From an uncultured Ectothiorhodospiraceae bacterium (GTDB taxonomy: Bacteria > Pseudomonadota > Gammaproteobacteria > UBA6429 > Thiohalophilaceae): DNA of 7,214 nucleotides. The position numbers and the translations under genes are program-made. Location of the stretch: the NCBI GenBank assembly GCA_947259425.1, contig CAMYMO010000423.1:1-7214 (forward strand), in the 5' to 3' direction. Below the pieces are notes generated by a model. That model searched no databases. It saw nothing but the letters and a program-made list of their open reading frames with translations, and was not told where the DNA came from. This document shows, piece by piece, positions 5,597-7,214 of this stretch (position 1 is the stretch's first letter; each line of letters starts with the position of its first letter).

Positions 5597-6625
5597 ATGT
5601 ACGTTAGCTCATATCATAAGTTATTGGCCGTATTTTTAGTCTGTGCTAGTTTATTTCAATTTGGCCTATATCAAATTGCTGCTGCGACCGAACTGGAAGC
5701 AGCTACGGTCAAACAAATCACCAGACCTAAATTTCGGGTTGTCGATGCCACCATTGAAGCCGTGCAGCAAGCAACGGTGTCGGCCCAGATACAAGGGCGA
5801 ATTACTGAAATTAGTGTCGATGTTGATGACTATGTATCGAAAGGTACCGTCATTCTTCGTATACGTGATAAAGAACAACGCGCAGCAGTTGATGCGGCCA
5901 AAGCGCGTTTCGAGGAAGCCAATGCCGAACACAAACGAGTCAAAGAGGTCTTTGCAAAAGGTTTAGTTGCAAAATCTGCATTGGATAAAGCTCAGGCGCG
6001 TTATAAGGCCGCCAAAGCAAATCTTGAACAAGCCAATGAGTCACTGGAACATACAAAAGTACGTGCACCGTATAGTGGGATCGTTGTAAAACGTCATGTT
6101 GAAGTTGGCGAAACAGCTCGCGTCGGCCAGAAATTAATGACCGGCTTATCACTGGAAAAACTTCGCGCCATTGTTGAATTACCTCAGTCACTGATTCATA
6201 GCGTTCGTAAACACAAGCAAACCTGGGTATGGGTAGGCGAAAATCTGGATCGTCGCGTTAAAGCGGAAAGCCTGACCGTTAGTCCATTTGCCGATCCGGA
6301 TAGTCATACCTTTTTAGTAAGAATCAATTTACCTGCGGGTGAACATTATGTTTATCCGGGAATGCATACCAAGGTGGCGTTTTTGACCGGTGAAAAGCAA
6401 AGCCTGGTTATTCCCAAAGCATCAATCGTTAAACGCAGTGAAGTCACGGGTGTCTATGTGGTTAAGGATAAACAAATTTCATTTCGTTATATTCGTTGTG
6501 GTAGCACGTTAAATAAAGATAAAAAAGAAATTTTATCAGGACTGACTGAGGGTGAAACGGTATTGTTAAATCCTGAACAGGCGGTGATGGCGATTAAGTC
6601 ACAAGCAAAAACTAAAAAGGATTAA
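5597..6625 (+). CDS. RND efflux periplasmic adaptor (membrane fusion protein, HlyD/AcrA-like)
   Basis: Bridges an inner-membrane RND pump and an outer-membrane channel in the periplasm. The product has 342 residues. An N-terminal signal (hydrophobic ~9-30) ends in AAA-TE, suggesting signal peptidase I cleavage near residue 30. Cys16 lacks a proper lipobox, so a lipoprotein is unlikely. The biotinyl-lipoyl half-motifs are at ~60-91 (VSAQIQGRITEISVDVDDYVSKG) and ~153-187 (KVRAPYSGIVVKRHVEVGE). They flank an alpha-helical hairpin at ~92-152 rich in Ala, Lys and Glu. The beta-barrel is ~190-265, with YPGMHTKVAF at 253-262, and a membrane-proximal domain runs ~270-330. The hairpin is short, as in compact adaptors. 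The pump gene begins 3 bases after the stop, so the two form one operon. Substrate cannot be told from sequence. No outer-membrane factor gene is in view. Confidence 0.93.
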   Translation: MYVSSYHKLLAVFLVCASLFQFGLYQIAAATELEAATVKQITRPKFRVVDATIEAVQQATVSAQIQGRITEISVDVDDYVSKGTVILRIRDKEQRAAVDAAKARFEEANAEHKRVKEVFAKGLVAKSALDKAQARYKAAKANLEQANESLEHTKVRAPYSGIVVKRHVEVGETARVGQKLMTGLSLEKLRAIVELPQSLIHSVRKHKQTWVWVGENLDRRVKAESLTVSPFADPDSHTFLVRINLPAGEHYVYPGMHTKVAFLTGEKQSLVIPKASIVKRSEVTGVYVVKDKQISFRYIRCGSTLNKDKKEILSGLTEGETVLLNPEQAVMAIKSQAKTKKD

Positions 6626-6628
6626 GTC

Positions 6629-7214
6629 GTGGCTGAACCATTAAGTATTTCAGGACGAATTGCTAAAACGTTTTTAACTTCCGAGATCACTCCACTGCTG
6701 GCGTTGGTCGGTTTTTTGTTAGGAGTGTTTGCGGTGCTGGTGACACCCCGCGAAGAAGAACCCCAAATTAATGTCACCTTTGCGAATATTTTTATTGCCT
6801 ATCCTGGTGCATCGGCAAAAGAAGTTGAAGAGATCGTCAGTACCCCCGCTGAACAGATTATTTCTGAGTTAGAGGGGTTAAAACATGTTTATTCAGTATC
6901 GTATCCGGGACTGGCCGTCTTAACGGCACAATTCAAAGTCGGCGAAGATCGCACCCAGGCCATTGTTCGGTTGTACAATGCCGTGTATTCCAAACAGGAC
7001 TGGATCCCGGATAATGTTGGCGTTGCCCGACCGATCATAAAACCGAAAGGGATTGATGATGTCCCGATTGTCAGTTTAACGCTTTGGTCTGAAAACACGG
7101 ACCTGTCGGCCTACGAGTTATCCCGTGTAGCGCATGCGATCGAGGCAGAGATTAAACGCGTGCCGGGCACCCGAGATATTTACACACTAGGCGGTCCAGA
7201 AAATGTCGTACATG
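6629..7214 (+). CDS. RND efflux transporter permease subunit, N-terminal part (cut by window end)
   Basis: The proton-driven inner-membrane pump paired with the adaptor upstream. Only 195 codons are visible of a family that usually runs about 1,000-1,050. It begins with GTG 6629, preceded by AGGA (6618-6621) at 7 bases; this box lies within the last adaptor codons, so translation is probably coupled. Transmembrane helix 1 spans ~18-38 (LLALVGFLLGVFAVLV). It is followed by the family segment TPREEEPQI (39-47), YPGASAKEVEEIVSTPAEQ (58-76), a porter-domain start, KPKGIDDVPIVSLTLW (138-153) and AIEAEIKRVPGTRDIYTLGG (170-189). These place it in the AcrB/MdtC/CzcA superfamily (COG0841). The EEEPQI and KPKGIDDVP wording is closer to the uncharacterised efflux branch than to AcrB itself. 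The reading frame is open to the window edge with no sign of damage. Confidence 0.93.
   Translation, partial: MAEPLSISGRIAKTFLTSEITPLLALVGFLLGVFAVLVTPREEEPQINVTFANIFIAYPGASAKEVEEIVSTPAEQIISELEGLKHVYSVSYPGLAVLTAQFKVGEDRTQAIVRLYNAVYSKQDWIPDNVGVARPIIKPKGIDDVPIVSLTLWSENTDLSAYELSRVAHAIEAEIKRVPGTRDIYTLGGPENVVH

Noticed and set aside
5642..5644. Cys16 of the RND adaptor as a lipoprotein acylation site
   Set aside because: The preceding residues FLV do not fit a lipobox, and a better signal peptidase I site (AAA-TE) follows the hydrophobic stretch.

Overview
The window looks like chromosomal DNA from a gammaproteobacterium of moderate GC content (mid-40s percent by eye). The support is protein character: a ferrochelatase without the C-terminal iron-sulfur cysteines of other lineages, an EttA that aligns residue for residue with the 555-residue E. 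coli numbering, a DUF2914 protein, and an RND pump of proteobacterial type. Genus cannot be settled from the sequence. No phage, insertion sequence, CRISPR array, rRNA or tRNA is visible. Coding density is high.

Left part (2-2623): a complete hemH (ferrochelatase, last step of protoheme synthesis) reads leftward. It is divergent from a two-gene unit reading rightward: a D-2-hydroxyacid dehydrogenase of the glycerate dehydrogenase/hydroxypyruvate reductase type, followed after 2 bases by a small zinc protein with a CULT domain. That domain is the thalidomide-binding domain of eukaryotic cereblon, and the protein is the most unusual gene here. The three cage tryptophans and four zinc cysteines are present at the family spacing, and its cellular role in bacteria is unknown.

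Middle (2624-3692): an exported DUF2914 protein with Ser/Pro/Ala/Glu-rich flanks, one of which is built from a 15-bp tandem repeat. A palindrome fitting the CRP core consensus TGTGA-N6-TCACA lies upstream. Downstream is a composite intergenic repeat: halves of a CCCTCTCCC/GGGTTGGGGTGAGGGG-type element separated by a second, hairpin-rich unit. It is followed by a strong bidirectional terminator shared with the convergent ettA.

Right part (3693-7214): ettA (ABC-F translation factor) reads leftward from a good candidate promoter that also fixes its start codon. Divergent from it is an RND efflux operon: a periplasmic adaptor and, 3 bases later, the N-terminal 195 residues of an RND permease cut by the window end. 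The 236-bp divergent spacer holds AT-rich palindromes that could be operators. No regulator or outer-membrane channel gene is in view.

Most of the window is ordinary core genome. The parts worth a second look are the CULT protein and its dehydrogenase partner, the nested repeat, and the regulatory palindromes.
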